Assembly: GCA_003161495.1 (NCBI GenBank)
Contig: PMOP01000095.1
Span: 1-6,487 of the forward strand
Direction of reading: 5' to 3'
Length of the DNA: 6,487 bases
DNA from: Acidobacteriota bacterium
GTDB lineage: Bacteria; Acidobacteriota; Terriglobia; Acidiferrales; UBA7541
The notes below the pieces were generated by a model, which was not told the origin of the DNA, did not search any database, and worked only from the letters and a program-made list of their open reading frames with translations. Positions 5,738-6,487 of this stretch are shown here, one piece after another. Each line of letters starts with the position of its first letter. The first letter of the stretch is position 1. A program made the translations under genes and the position numbers.

Positions 5738-6487
5738 ATGCCGACGAAACCAGCTACCGGCAAGATCACCGAGATTAAATTGGCGCATTCGCCGGATTCC
5801 GACGACGCCTTCATGTTTTACGGCCTGGCTACGCAGAAAGTGCGCACGCCCGGACTGAAATTTTCGCACGTGCTCGCCGATATTGAGACGCTCAATCAGG
5901 CCGCTCGCCAGGAAATTTACGATGTAACGGCGTTCAGCTTCGGGGCCTACCCATACTTGCGCGACAAATATGTGCTGCTGGATTGCGGTGCGAGCTTTGG
6001 CGAGGGCTACGGCCCGATTGTCGTCTCCCAGCACCCGATGAAGCGGGAAGAACTTCGGAAATGCAGGATTGCCGTGCCTGGACTGCAAACCTCGGCTTAT
6101 CTGGCGCTGCGTCTTTACGAGCCGCAGGTCGAGCCGGTGGTCATGGCCTTCGATCATATTCTGGATGCGGTGAAGAATTCCGTGGTCGAAGCGGGTTTAT
6201 TGATCCACGAAGGACAGCTTTATTTTTCACAGATGGGCATGCACAAAGTCGTCGACCTCGGGCAGTGGTGGATTGAACAGACGGGGCTCCCGCTTCCGCT
6301 TGGCGGCAATGCGGTGCGGCGCACCCTGGGGCGCACCACTGGGTTGCAGATCGGGCGGGCCATCCGCGAGAGCGTTTCTTTCGCTCTGGAGCATCGCGAA
6401 GCGGCCGTGAATTACGCGATGCAATTCGCGCGCGACATGGATCCGGAGCTCGCCGATAAATTTATCGGCATGTACGTCAATAAATGG
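5738..6487 (+). CDS. mqnD: MqnD-like 1,4-dihydroxy-6-naphthoate synthase, futalosine menaquinone pathway (3' end outside window)
   Basis: An uninterrupted frame of 250 codons runs to the window edge without a stop. The product starts with a short polar tail, then LAHSPDSDDAFMFYGLA (residues 15-31), the N-terminal signature of the MqnA/MqnD periplasmic-binding-protein-like fold. Further family features are the DIETLNQAA segment, FSFGAYPYL, GEGYGPIVV, LLIHEGQLYF around His157, and WWIEQTGLPLPLGG. MqnD converts cyclic dehypoxanthinyl futalosine to 1,4-dihydroxy-6-naphthoate in the cytosol. The IHEG histidine fits the position of the catalytic His described for Thermus MqnD (from memory). There is no signal peptide, which argues against a true transporter binding protein despite the common automatic name. 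Family proteins are about 270-290 residues, so most of the gene is present. It has its own leader and candidate promoter, so it is probably not part of the signalling operon. MqnA or a paralogue of unknown substrate is the alternative. Confidence 0.85.
   Translation, partial: MPTKPATGKITEIKLAHSPDSDDAFMFYGLATQKVRTPGLKFSHVLADIETLNQAARQEIYDVTAFSFGAYPYLRDKYVLLDCGASFGEGYGPIVVSQHPMKREELRKCRIAVPGLQTSAYLALRLYEPQVEPVVMAFDHILDAVKNSVVEAGLLIHEGQLYFSQMGMHKVVDLGQWWIEQTGLPLPLGGNAVRRTLGRTTGLQIGRAIRESVSFALEHREAAVNYAMQFARDMDPELADKFIGMYVNKW

Noticed and set aside
5583..5858. 91-codon + strand frame before and across the mqnD start
   Set aside because: It overlaps the well-supported mqnD frame by 121 bases, has no ribosome binding site and resembles nothing I know. 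The frame at 5119-5778 is likewise a shadow of the hybrid kinase running into the leader.
5738..6487. Transporter substrate-binding protein
   Set aside because: The fold is shared, but there is no signal peptide or lipobox and the SPDSDDAFMFYG and IHEG motifs point to the MqnA/MqnD enzyme family.
1..6487. CRISPR array, tRNA or rRNA, insertion sequence, toxin-antitoxin pair
   Set aside because: No regularly spaced identical repeats with unique spacers, no cloverleaf or rRNA signature, no transposase and no small paired ORFs with ribosome binding sites were found. The 63-bp tandem array is protein-coding.

Overview
The window carries one block of co-oriented signal-transduction genes, all on the + strand, between the last codons of an upstream gene and the first 250 codons of a menaquinone-pathway gene. 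Three things suggest a soil-type Acidobacteria genome (Terriglobia/Bryobacteria-like): moderately high GC, a futalosine-pathway MqnD with the variant motif SPDSDDAFMFYGL, and an intergenic GTAGCACAGGCA-type palindromic repeat of a kind I associate from memory with that phylum. This assignment is an inference, not proof.

Layout. 1-54 is the C-terminal tail of an unidentified gene. 55-513 is intergenic and holds a REP/REPIN-like element (72-202) made of two 31-bp arms in perfect inverted orientation, each arm itself a hairpin. 514-5452 is a tight four-gene cluster: a PAS-only sensor protein with four PAS domains and no kinase; a histidine kinase with no sensor domain, which carries five 21-residue LNILEDF coiled-coil repeats and overlaps the PAS gene by 4 bp (GTGA); a stand-alone Rcp1-type response regulator 27 bp downstream; and a REC-HisKA-HATPase-REC hybrid kinase only 2 bp after that. 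5453-5737 is a leader region with a candidate promoter, a near-identical pair of 11-mers flanking it and a 9-bp hairpin. 5738 to the window end is an mqnD-like gene running off the edge.

How the genes may work together. The PAS protein and the kinase look like the two halves of one cytosolic sensor kinase split across two translationally coupled genes: the first ends in a coiled coil and the second begins with one. The kinase would phosphorylate the adjacent Rcp1-type regulator. The REC-kinase-REC hybrid offers two more receiver sites, so a branched relay is possible. No DNA-binding or enzymatic output domain and no HPt domain is present in the window, so the output must lie elsewhere or be protein-protein. 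No transmembrane segment is visible in any of the four proteins.

The individual families are known. The most notable features are the split architecture, the exact 5 x 21-residue coil, the 80%-identical pair of PAS domains, and the regulatory architecture in front of mqnD. I see no clear evidence of a wholly new system.
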